NCBI GenBank assembly: GCA_003222455.1
Contig: QHWF01000347.1
Location: forward strand, 1-5,892
Origin: Acidobacteriota bacterium
GTDB taxonomy: Bacteria; Acidobacteriota; Vicinamibacteria; Vicinamibacterales; CAVVIG01
Length of the DNA: 5,892 bases
Direction of reading: 5' to 3'
Shown here: positions 1 to 5,670 of the stretch, in pieces
Layout of the letters: each line of letters starts with the position of its first letter
Numbering within the stretch: position 1 is the stretch's first letter
Translations under genes and position numbers: made by a program
The notes under the pieces: model-generated
The model's input: the letters and a program-made list of their open reading frames with translations, nothing else
Database searches by the model: none
Told to the model about the DNA's origin: nothing

Positions 1-645
1 GTTGCGGCTGTTGAGCGCGGCGAAGATGTCTCGAGGGGACACGCCCAGCGTTGCGAGGCGGTCGTAGGAGAACTCGACGTAGATCCTTTCCGCCTGCTCG
101 CCGATGATGTTCACCTTCGTGACGCCCGGCACGTGCAGCAGGCGTTGGCGCAACGTTTCCGCTTCTCGGACGAGGCGCCGATGCGGCTCGCCATGCGCCT
201 TCAACGCATAGAGCGCAAAAGTCACGTCGGAATATTCGTCGTTCACCATCGGACCGATGACGCCCAGCGGCAAGTGAGGCGCCTCGTCGCCGAGTTTCTT
301 CCGCGCCTGATAGAACTGCTCCGGGACATCGGCGGGCGGCGTGCTGTCACGCAAGAACACCGTGGTGAACGCCAGCCCCGGCCGCGTAAAGGTCTCGGTC
401 CGGTCATACCAGCGCAGTTCTTGCATCCGCTTCTCCAACCTCTCGGCGGCCAGCTCTTCCATCTCCTTCGCCGTCGCCCCCGGCCAGGCCGTGACGACGG
501 TCATCTGCTTAATCGTGAAGGATGGGTCTTCCGCCCGGCCCAACATCAGAAAGGCCACGACGCCGGCGATGAAGATCGCCACGAGCAGGAACAAGGTGAC
601 CGAGCGCTCGCGTACGGCGAGGGCGGAGAGATTGAAGCCGCTCAT
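1..645 (-). CDS. RND efflux transporter permease, N-terminal part (runs off left edge)
   Basis: The minus strand is open from the ATG at 645-643 to position 1, giving 215 residues of a protein that is normally about 1,030-1,050 long. It starts MSGFNLSALAVRERS. One hydrophobic segment (about 16-36, VTLFLLVAIFIAGVVAFLML) is the first transmembrane helix. It is followed by the family hallmark EDPSF (39-43) and by a beta strand ending WPGA (54-57), typical of the first periplasmic porter subdomain of the AcrB/HAE1 group. The segment VPGVTKVNIIGEQAERIYVEF, near residues 170-190, fits the porter domain. Such pumps use the proton gradient to export drugs, solvents or other amphiphiles with an adaptor and an outer-membrane channel. 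The start overlaps the adaptor stop as ATGA (642-645), and GAGGGG (653-658) lies 7 nt upstream, so translation is coupled. The EDPSFTIK pattern resembles the TriC-like branch, but the substrate cannot be assigned. No outer-membrane factor is visible; it may lie beyond the left edge. Confidence 0.95.
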   Translation of the reverse strand, partial: MSGFNLSALAVRERSVTLFLLVAIFIAGVVAFLMLGRAEDPSFTIKQMTVVTAWPGATAKEMEELAAERLEKRMQELRWYDRTETFTRPGLAFTTVFLRDSTPPADVPEQFYQARKKLGDEAPHLPLGVIGPMVNDEYSDVTFALYALKAHGEPHRRLVREAETLRQRLLHVPGVTKVNIIGEQAERIYVEFSYDRLATLGVSPRDIFAALNSRN

Positions 646-1760
646 TTGCTGTCCCCTCTCTTCGCCGCCACGTTTTGCGCGGCCTTGCCTTCAGCCAAGC
701 GCACGTGCTCGCCTTCGTGCAGCAGATGCGCACCGAGCGCCACAACGCGATCGCCCGCCTTGAGATTGCCGACGACCGAAGCCGCTTCGCCGCTGAGACC
801 GGCGATTTGCACGGCACGCCAGGTGACGCGAGACGTTTCCCCTTCGACCAGCCATACCCCGGGACCCTTCCCCGGATCGAAGATCGCGCCGATCGGCACC
901 TGCAGCGCCGGCGCCGACCGACCGTCCGAGATCTGGATGGAAATGGTCGAGCCGAGCGGCGCGTCTGCCAGACGGCCTTCCAGCACGTACCGAGCCTCGA
1001 ACGTCCGAGTCTGACGGTTCGCGGCGTCCGACAACTGGCGAAGTCTTGCAGGGCCCGTCAACCCGCTTCCGTACAAGGTCGCCCGGCCGGTGGATCCGAT
1101 CGCCGGGCGCAGTGTTTCGGGGAGCTCGATCACCGCCTCCCGGCGCCCGGCATGCGCCACACGCACGACGACCTGGCCGGCACCGACGACGTGCCCCGGC
1201 TCAGCCAGAGTCTCGACGACCACGCCGTCCGCATCAGCAAGTAGGACTGCGTAGCCCGCCTCGTTGCGCGCTACGTCGGCCCGGGCCTCGGCCGCACTGA
1301 GCTCCGCTCTTGCCGCCTCGGCGGCAGCCTTGGCCTTGTCATACTCCGATGCCGAGACCGCACCCACGGCGACCACGCCGCGGTGTCGTGCCTCGTCATC
1401 CGCGGTCTGGCGCGCGCGCGCCTTGGCGGCAGCAACGGCCTCCTCGTGCGCCCGCATGGCGAGCCTCAGATCCGTGGGATCGATACGCATGAGCGGCTGG
1501 CCGCGGTTGACGGTTTGCCCGGTGTCAACCAAGCGTTCCAGGACCTTCCCGGGAACTCGGAATCCCAGGTCGCTCTGCACGCGGGCCGCGACGATTCCGG
1601 TGAACGAACGCTCTGACGGCACGGAGATCGCGACCGTCTCTATCCGCACCAGCGGGGGCTGCATCCGCGGGTCGGTTGAGGAAGAAGCAGCGTCATTGCA
1701 TGCCGCCAAGACGAAGGGCAACAGACCGATGAGGCTAACCAAGGAATATTTCCCGCTCAT
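642..1760 (-). CDS. RND efflux periplasmic adaptor subunit (membrane fusion lipoprotein)
   Basis: 372-residue HlyD/AcrA-type adaptor that links the RND pump to an outer-membrane channel. The N-terminus MSGKYSLVSLIGLLPFVLAAC is a lipoprotein signal with lipobox L18-A-A-C21, so Cys21 should be lipidated. The first lipoyl half is around 64-94 (GFRVPGKV, then VDTGQTVNRGQPLMRID). An Ala/Glu/Arg-rich alpha-hairpin spans about 95-168. The second lipoyl half is 172-206 (LLADADGVVVETLAEPG, GAGQVVVRVA). A beta-barrel and a membrane-proximal domain follow to about 355. The frame stays open upstream to an ATG at 1883, but that would add 41 residues lying inside the STAS gene and bury the signal peptide. 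The ATG at 1760 has AAAGGAG 9 nt before it and puts the signal peptide at the N-terminus, so it is chosen. It sits 40 bp after the STAS gene, and its TGA overlaps the pump ATG, so it belongs to one operon. The family assignment is firm; the substrate is unknown. Confidence 0.95.
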   Translation of the reverse strand: MSGKYSLVSLIGLLPFVLAACNDAASSSTDPRMQPPLVRIETVAISVPSERSFTGIVAARVQSDLGFRVPGKVLERLVDTGQTVNRGQPLMRIDPTDLRLAMRAHEEAVAAAKARARQTADDEARHRGVVAVGAVSASEYDKAKAAAEAARAELSAAEARADVARNEAGYAVLLADADGVVVETLAEPGHVVGAGQVVVRVAHAGRREAVIELPETLRPAIGSTGRATLYGSGLTGPARLRQLSDAANRQTRTFEARYVLEGRLADAPLGSTISIQISDGRSAPALQVPIGAIFDPGKGPGVWLVEGETSRVTWRAVQIAGLSGEAASVVGNLKAGDRVVALGAHLLHEGEHVRLAEGKAAQNVAAKRGDSK

Positions 1761-1769
1761 ATTGCCGAT

Positions 1770-1776
1770 CTCCTTT
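1770..1776 (-). promoter_or_regulatory. Shine-Dalgarno AAAGGAG of the adaptor gene
   Basis: On the minus strand AAAGGAG lies 9 nt before the ATG at 1760. It fixes the adaptor start at the lipoprotein signal peptide rather than at the upstream in-frame ATG at 1883. Confidence 0.75.
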
Positions 1777-1800
1777 GCAGCGCGACGCTCTGGCCTGTCG

Positions 1801-2079
1801 TCAAGCCTCGCGTCCTCGCTCCCTGCCCATCCACTCCCGGATGTACGGCGCACAATGCAGCACGTCGATGCCGTCGGATTCACAAAGACTGAGGAAGCGC
1901 ACTGCGCCTAGGTCGACAAGCGTGACGTTCTCGAGGTCGAGCGCGATCGCCGGCCCCTTGCGCCTGATCTGTGCCTTCAGTTCGTCCAAATGGTTCGACT
2001 GAATTCGGCCACTCAGGCGGAGAATGGTCCGTTTTCCGTCGAACCTTTCCTCGATGCTTTGCTCGATGCGGAGCGTCAC
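1801..2079 (-). CDS. STAS-domain protein (anti-sigma-factor-antagonist fold), first gene of the efflux operon
   Basis: A 92-residue, single-domain protein. The pattern TILRLSGRIQSNHLDELKAQI (about 18-38), then AIALDLENVTLVDLGAVRFL (44-63), then GIDVLHCAPYIREWM (70-84), is that of a STAS domain: beta strand, helix, a buried strand ending near the V-D loop, helix, and a last strand and helix. STAS proteins usually bind partners in switching modules or act as regulatory adaptors. In SpoIIAA-type antagonists the loop reads D-S-S-G and the first Ser is phosphorylated. Here it reads D56-L57-G58-A59, so the phosphoacceptor is absent and classic kinase-controlled switching is unlikely. The start is GTG with GGGAGG 8 nt upstream. 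A sigma-54 promoter lies directly upstream, and the adaptor gene follows after 40 bp. It is cytoplasmic, with no signal peptide or membrane segment. The fold call is firm; its role in an efflux operon is unknown. Confidence 0.88.
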   Translation of the reverse strand: MTLRIEQSIEERFDGKRTILRLSGRIQSNHLDELKAQIRRKGPAIALDLENVTLVDLGAVRFLSLCESDGIDVLHCAPYIREWMGRERGREA

Positions 2080-2087
2080 CTCGCGTA

Positions 2088-2093
2088 CCTCCC
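2088..2093 (-). promoter_or_regulatory. Shine-Dalgarno GGGAGG of the STAS gene
   Basis: GGGAGG on the minus strand lies 8 nt before the GTG at 2079-2077. It supports GTG as the start. It falls just a few bases after the predicted sigma-54 transcription start, so the leader would be only about 16 nt. Confidence 0.75.
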
Positions 2094-2105
2094 ACCCCAG
2101 TAGAT

Positions 2106-2121
2106 GGCAAGCGAAGTGCCA
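2106..2121 (-). promoter_or_regulatory. Sigma-54 (-24/-12) promoter for STAS-adaptor-pump operon
   Basis: The minus strand from 2121 to 2106 reads TGGCACTTCGCTTGCC. The consensus is TGGCACG-N4-TTGCA; every position matches except the seventh (T for G) and the last (C for A). The invariant GG and GC dinucleotides have the required 10-bp spacing. The C of the -12 GC is at 2107, which predicts transcription starting near 2095, a few bases ahead of the STAS Shine-Dalgarno. A sigma-54 activator gene lies immediately upstream in the same orientation, and a strong dyad is placed where such activators bind. Confidence 0.85.
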
Positions 2122-2163
2122 GGCGTAAGGTGCTGAATTAACGGCAATCGTCCTTCCAGTGCG

Positions 2164-2197
2164 ATGCTGAAGCTCGGCATTTGCCGAACCTCAGCAT
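2164..2197. promoter_or_regulatory. 34-bp dyad, likely upstream activator site for the Fis-type activator
   Basis: Two nested, perfectly matched arm pairs: ATGCTGA (2164-2170) with TCAGCAT (2191-2197), and TCGGCA (2174-2179) with TGCCGA (2182-2187) around a TT centre. Only the 3-nt strips between them mismatch. Its centre is about 85 bp upstream of the predicted sigma-54 start at about 2095, within the usual range for enhancer-binding proteins. No T-run follows on either strand, so a terminator is less likely. The protein bound is inferred from position, most likely the product of 2390-4351. Confidence 0.7.
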
Positions 2198-2204
2198 TCG
2201 GGCC

Positions 2205-2232
2205 CCGGCAGTTCGGCATGAAAACTGGCCGG
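2205..2232. promoter_or_regulatory. Imperfect dyad, possible second activator half-site
   Basis: CCGGCAGTT (2205-2213) faces AACTGGCCGG (2223-2232); the arms match except for one extra base. It contains GTTCGGCA (2211-2218), an 8-mer also present on the opposite strand of the main dyad (GTTCGGCA, complement of 2179-2186 extended). Sigma-54 activators often bind two neighbouring sites, so this may be a weaker second site. It could equally be a simple hairpin. Confidence 0.35.
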
Positions 2233-2296
2233 GGGATGGTGTTCCTCGACACCCAACTTCCCGGTGAGCGATGCCGTTAGAAGGCGTAGTTAGAAG

Positions 2297-2316
2297 CGAC
2301 CGGGCGCAGCCGGTCG
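2297..2316 (-). terminator. Hairpin, possible weak terminator of the regulatory operon
   Basis: A 7-bp perfect stem CGACCGG/CCGGTCG encloses a 6-nt loop, 74 bp past the activator stop in its direction of transcription. What follows on the minus strand is CTTCTAAC rather than a real T-run, so intrinsic termination would be weak. It is the best candidate boundary between the regulatory transcript and the efflux operon, but read-through looks possible. Confidence 0.35.
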
Positions 2317-2389
2317 GAGAGGCTCTCTAAAGCCGGTACTAGGGACGAATGCTATTTGTCTGTGGTGCGAAGCGCAGGATGGAAGGGCG

Positions 2390-4351
2390 TTACAGAGACT
2401 TGAAACGATATCTATTGATACCCAGGCTTGCGATCCTGGATTCGAGCGTCTGCCGCGGAATCCCAAGCCTGGCCGCCGCGCCGAATGGGCCCGAGATCCG
2501 ACCCCTGCTGCCTGCCAGTGCCGCTTCGATCATTTCCTTTTCCCGATCGCGATCCAAGCGTCTGAGGCTTTCCCCTTGCACATCCTCCCGAGTCGATGCC
2601 GGGGATAACTCTCGCTTCAGCCATGCCTCGTCTACAGTAAACGTGTCGGTCTCACATAGGATGACGGCCCGCTCAATGACATTCTGCAGTTCGCGAATGT
2701 TGCCCGGCCAGTCATATGCCTTCAAGAGCTTCATGGTCTTGCCCTCAATCGTCCTGATCTTCTTCGCCGCCCTTCTCGCATAGCGGTCGATCAGATATTC
2801 GACGAGCAGAGAAATGTCAGCCGCCCGCTCTCGCAGCGCTGGTATCTGGATCGGAAATACGTTCAGCCGATAAAAGAGATCCTGCCGAAATGTGCCAGCG
2901 GCCACGGCCAACTTCAGGTTGCGATTCGAGGCGGCCAGGACCCGGACGTCGACTGCGATCGACTGGCTGCTGCCGACGCGTTCCAATTCGCGCTCTTGTA
3001 GCACGCGCAGCAAAGCGCTCTGAGTCTCGAGTGGAAGCTCGCCGATCTCGTCCAGGAAGATCGTCCCGCCATCGGCCGCCTCAAAGCGTCCCACACGCCG
3101 CTGCAATGCGCCGGTGAAGGCGCCCTTCTCATGCCCGAACAGCTCAGACGCGATCAGCGAAGGCGGAATCGCCGCGCAGTTCACCCGAATGAATGCGCGG
3201 GTCGAACGGTTTGACCGCTTATGAATGGCCCGAGCGATCAGCTCTTTGCCCGTGCCGGTTTCGCCCAAAATGAGCACGGTGGAATCCGTCGGTGCGACCT
3301 TCGCGACCTGCGCCAGCACCCGCCGCAACGGCTCGGAAGACCCCACGATCTCCTCGAACATCGAGGAGCGATCGACCTCTTCGCGCAACGCCAGATTCTC
3401 GCTTTGGACACGCTCTTCGACTCGCTTGCGGTCATCAATGTCGGTCCCTGTGGCATACCAACGGATGATATTGCCGTCGTTGTCGCGAACAGGGTTGTAG
3501 CGGATCAAAAACCAACGGTATTGACCGTCTTTGCGGCGCGACCGCTGCTCCAATTCAAAGGGCTCACCGCGTAAGAGCGCCTGGCGGCGTTCCTCCTGGA
3601 CCCTCGTCACATCATCCGGATGGAAGCGACGGACGCGAGAGTCATCGGCCTTTACCTCTTCGAGGCTGAGCCCTGTGTAGTCGAGGAAGAACGCATTCGC
3701 GTCGAGCGTACGTCCATCCGGCCCCAAGACGACGATGGCCTGTGCAATGGCGTCGATTGTTCGCCGCAGTTCTTCGTTTGCGGTGGCAAGTTCACGAGTC
3801 CGTTGCGCGACCCTTTGATCGAGCTCCCTTGCCACCCGCTTCTGCTCGCTTAATAGCCGTGCCTCTTGCAGCCCGATCGCCGCCTGATTCGCCGCGACCC
3901 TGAGCAGAAGTCTCTCGGTCTCATCCGGGAAATCCGGCCTCTGAGAGCCGGCTACGATGACGCCGATTTCATCCTGCAGCCCAAGTCGCAAGGGCACAAC
4001 GCAGACGTCCCCGGACCCAATAGGATTCGGGACTCGCGACGGCCATTTGTGTGGCTCATCGGCCAACCAGCCGCTGAACGCATCCCCGATCTCTTCCGGC
4101 CGGGTCGTGACATCACGGGATCCAGCGGCTCGGAACATCTCGATCTGCGTCCCGTAAATCGACTCTCTGACTCGCGCGTAGGCGAAGTCGAGGCGGAGCA
4201 CACGAAGCACAACGTCGAGCAGGGTGCCAACAATGTCGGACGGCTCGCCGCCAGTCCAGATGGCGGGAAGTGTCACAAGACTAATGAGATCGTTGATACA
4301 CGCCCTGAGATGTTTGACCTCATCGGCGGTATGTCGCATCTCGGCCGTCAT
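2390..4351 (-). CDS. Sigma-54-dependent transcriptional activator, GAF-PAS-AAA+-Fis
   Basis: A 653-residue enhancer-binding protein. Domains: GAF-like sensor about 18-165; coiled-coil linker 165-200; PAS with PAC about 196-310; AAA+ about 333-560; Fis-type HTH at the C-terminus (about 605-648). Visible key motifs are Walker A GETGTGKE (363-370), GAFTGA (410-415, the sigma-54 contact loop), Walker B IFLDE (431-435), the R-finger region FRQDLFYRL (488-496) and sensor II WPGNIREL (548-555). All are intact, so it should be able to hydrolyse ATP and remodel sigma-54 polymerase. There is no receiver domain, so control should come from ligand or cofactor binding at GAF/PAS rather than phosphotransfer. 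The HTH (GPFGAAARLGIPRQTLESRI) resembles the FhlA type. The start overlaps the MEDS stop as ATGA (4348-4351) with no Shine-Dalgarno, implying coupled translation. The likely target is the sigma-54 promoter at 2106-2121; this is inferred from position. Confidence 0.95.
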   Translation of the reverse strand: MTAEMRHTADEVKHLRACINDLISLVTLPAIWTGGEPSDIVGTLLDVVLRVLRLDFAYARVRESIYGTQIEMFRAAGSRDVTTRPEEIGDAFSGWLADEPHKWPSRVPNPIGSGDVCVVPLRLGLQDEIGVIVAGSQRPDFPDETERLLLRVAANQAAIGLQEARLLSEQKRVARELDQRVAQRTRELATANEELRRTIDAIAQAIVVLGPDGRTLDANAFFLDYTGLSLEEVKADDSRVRRFHPDDVTRVQEERRQALLRGEPFELEQRSRRKDGQYRWFLIRYNPVRDNDGNIIRWYATGTDIDDRKRVEERVQSENLALREEVDRSSMFEEIVGSSEPLRRVLAQVAKVAPTDSTVLILGETGTGKELIARAIHKRSNRSTRAFIRVNCAAIPPSLIASELFGHEKGAFTGALQRRVGRFEAADGGTIFLDEIGELPLETQSALLRVLQERELERVGSSQSIAVDVRVLAASNRNLKLAVAAGTFRQDLFYRLNVFPIQIPALRERAADISLLVEYLIDRYARRAAKKIRTIEGKTMKLLKAYDWPGNIRELQNVIERAVILCETDTFTVDEAWLKRELSPASTREDVQGESLRRLDRDREKEMIEAALAGSRGRISGPFGAAARLGIPRQTLESRIASLGINRYRFKSL

Positions 4352-4989
4352 CGGCCAGTAGCGCCGCGCCGTTCGCTCAAGTCACGCAAGAACTCATCCG
4401 GCGGCACGAAGAATGGGTTCTCCTGAAGGATACCGCCGATGATGACCATTGGATGCGTTCGCAGCATATCCACAACGATCGCAGCGCCAAACCTGGAAAG
4501 ATCATAGACGCATATGATCGGGTCTTTGTATCGGGGCAGAATGTAGTTCAGCCTGGCCTCGAACTCCACGACGTCCTGGACACCCGGACGATCTTCCAGC
4601 GCCCATGCCACATGGGCAATCGCGCGACTGAGCCGGAACCCCTGTCCTGCGCCCTCCTGCAGCTCCGCCTCGATAAGGGCGAGCATCGCATGCTGATCGA
4701 AGTGACCATGCCGAAAGTAAGTATCGTTCCAGTCATGCAGCCTGAGCTGCCCGTTCCGTTCTACGACGGCCACATCGATGCCGGCCGACGCCAATCGACG
4801 GAGGTGTTCGTTCCGCAGCTTAGGATCGACGATGTGGAAAGCCCGGTCGCCGCTTTCGAAACCATCCTGGATGAAAGGCAGCAGCACCCGGTATTCCTCG
4901 TCGGCGTTGCGAAAGAAGGCACAGACATGACGTGTTGCGCCGAGCTGTGAGCCGGCAAACGGAATAGGTTCCGACGCGGCCTTTCCCAT
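4348..4989 (-). CDS. MEDS-domain sensory protein
   Basis: 213 residues, essentially one MEDS (methanogen/methylotroph, DcmR sensory) domain. The pattern ATRHVCAFFRNADEEYRVLLPFI (about 18-40), ESGDRAFHIVDP, RLASAGIDV, a long helical middle with FDQHAMLALIEAELQEG, then a strand PIICVYDLSRF followed by HPMVIIGGILQENPFFVPP, is characteristic. MEDS domains are predicted from comparative work to sense simple hydrocarbon derivatives and appear in DcmR-type regulators. There is no HTH, kinase or membrane segment, so this protein must act through a partner. The best candidate is the sigma-54 activator, whose ATG overlaps its TGA. It starts 10 bp after the MarR stop with only a weak GAGAA-like ribosome site, so it depends on the same transcript. 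Its ligand cannot be read from the sequence. Confidence 0.88.
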   Translation of the reverse strand: MGKAASEPIPFAGSQLGATRHVCAFFRNADEEYRVLLPFIQDGFESGDRAFHIVDPKLRNEHLRRLASAGIDVAVVERNGQLRLHDWNDTYFRHGHFDQHAMLALIEAELQEGAGQGFRLSRAIAHVAWALEDRPGVQDVVEFEARLNYILPRYKDPIICVYDLSRFGAAIVVDMLRTHPMVIIGGILQENPFFVPPDEFLRDLSERRGATGR

Positions 4990-4999
4990 CGTTCTCGAG

Positions 5000-5494
5000 C
5001 TACGTCATGGATGACACACGACGTCGTCGGCTGCCGTACCGTCGCTTGCTGACGACGACGTGAAAGACACGGGTCAGCCGGCGTTGCGCGTCGTCCCATG
5101 CCTTCGCCCCGAGTTCGCGCAGGACCTTGTCTTGCGCTCGGGCCCAGAGCGGCCGCGCGACGTCGAGGGTTCGCCGGCCTTTGGGCGTCAGTCGCATCGC
5201 CTTGATCCGCCCGTCGGGGTGCGGCGCACGCTCGATCAGACGATCGCGTTCCAAGAGGTTGAGACTGCGCGTGAGCGTCGTCTGATCGATCGCCAGCGCA
5301 TCCTCGAGCTGTTTGAGATTCGCCTCGTCCTTGCCTGCGATGGTCGCCAGAATGCTGAACTGAGTCGCGCGGAGCCCGCTCGGCCGCAGGGCGTCGTCGT
5401 AGAGCCGCGTCACCGTGCGGGTGACCATACGGAGCGTATTGCAGACACAGCGCGATAGTCTCCGCGGATCCTGTCTGGCCGCTCGGTCGGTCAT
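5000..5494 (-). CDS. MarR-family transcriptional regulator
   Basis: 164 residues from the ATG at 5494, a normal length for the family. An N-terminal dimerisation helix contains TVTRLYDDALRPSGLRATQF. The winged HTH follows: helix around ANLKQLEDAL, recognition helix AIDQTTLTRSLNLLERDRLI (about 68-87), and wing RAPHPDGRIKAMRLTPKGR (89-107). A C-terminal dimer helix ends in an Arg-rich tail. Longer in-frame starts exist at 5503 and 5566. 5494 is chosen because GGTAGG lies 9 nt before it, while it touches the ATG at 5503. Two cysteines, C16 and C18, lie in the first helix; C18 stands 14 residues before Tyr32, the same spacing as recalled for the reactive Cys15 and Tyr29 of Bacillus OhrR. It heads the block MarR-MEDS-activator and probably represses it through the dyad at 5571-5594. 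The family is clear; the ligand or redox signal is unknown. Confidence 0.9.
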   Translation of the reverse strand: MTDRAARQDPRRLSRCVCNTLRMVTRTVTRLYDDALRPSGLRATQFSILATIAGKDEANLKQLEDALAIDQTTLTRSLNLLERDRLIERAPHPDGRIKAMRLTPKGRRTLDVARPLWARAQDKVLRELGAKAWDDAQRRLTRVFHVVVSKRRYGSRRRRVSSMT

Positions 5495-5570
5495 GGACGG
5501 CATCCTACCAGCATCGATCGTGCCCGGCAAGCCAGTTACTGCTCGTGAAGACCGCCAGCTGCACACACTC

Positions 5571-5594
5571 CATGTAGATACATCTTACTACATG
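5571..5594. promoter_or_regulatory. 24-bp dyad between MarR gene and thioredoxin, likely MarR operator
   Basis: CATGTAG (5571-5577) and CTACATG (5588-5594) are perfect 7-bp inverted arms with a 10-bp spacer. The left part also holds a second palindrome, ATGTA-GA-TACAT (5572-5583). The stretch is AT-rich in a GC-rich setting and lies between divergent genes, where MarR proteins usually bind their own promoters. No confident -35/-10 pair was found, so the promoter itself is not placed. Confidence 0.55.
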
Positions 5595-5660
5595 CGTCGG
5601 CATCTTGACGGCATAGGGACGGCGAATCCCCCAGGTGTCGACCGGCATCCCAGTGAATAG

Positions 5661-5667
5661 AGGGAAG
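5661..5667 (+). promoter_or_regulatory. Shine-Dalgarno AGGGAAG before the thioredoxin ATG
   Basis: AGGGA lies 5 nt before the ATG at 5671 and 8 nt before the ATG at 5674. It marks the natural thioredoxin start even though those ATGs are out of frame with the thioredoxin body. Confidence 0.5.
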
Positions 5668-5670
5668 TCG

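Larger units (their letters stand above)
2080..2389. other. 310-bp non-coding control region between the activator gene and the STAS-efflux operon
   Basis: No convincing gene on either strand. Reading leftwards from the activator stop, it holds: a short GAGAG-G-CTCTC palindrome around 2317-2327; a GC hairpin (2297-2316); an 8-bp direct repeat GTTAGAAG (2276-2283 and 2289-2296); a small GGTGT/ACACC stem (2238-2253); an imperfect dyad (2205-2232); a strong 34-bp dyad (2164-2197); a sigma-54 promoter (2106-2121); and the STAS Shine-Dalgarno. This crowding of dyads at activator-site distance from a -24/-12 promoter marks it as the switch region for the efflux operon. Confidence 0.7.

Noticed and set aside
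133..1014. Plus-strand open frame of 293 codons
   Set aside because: Antisense shadow of the pump and adaptor genes. The product is Arg/Pro-rich with no domain pattern, while the opposite strand gives clear RND families.
1761..1883. Longer adaptor start at 1883
   Set aside because: It would place 41 residues inside the STAS gene ahead of a lipoprotein signal peptide. The ATG at 1760 has a good Shine-Dalgarno.
2135..2150. IHF-like AT-rich stretch (AATTAACGGCAATCG) between the dyad and the sigma-54 promoter
   Set aside because: The position is right for a bending site, but it misses several key consensus bases, so it is not annotated.
2349..2783. Plus-strand open frame of 144 codons opposite the activator C-terminus
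   Set aside because: It overlaps the conserved AAA+/Fis coding region of the activator. No recognisable domain.
4453..4950. Plus-strand open frame of 165 codons opposite the MEDS gene
   Set aside because: The minus strand carries a recognisable MEDS domain with a coupled neighbour. The plus frame has no ribosome site or family signature and is explained by high GC.
5495..5566. Longer MarR start at 5566 or 5503
   Set aside because: The extra residues do not look like family sequence, and the Shine-Dalgarno spacing best fits 5494. 5503 cannot be fully excluded.
5605..5633. TTGACG as a plus-strand -35 box for thioredoxin
   Set aside because: No acceptable -10 hexamer lies 16-18 bp downstream (the sequence there is GC-rich).
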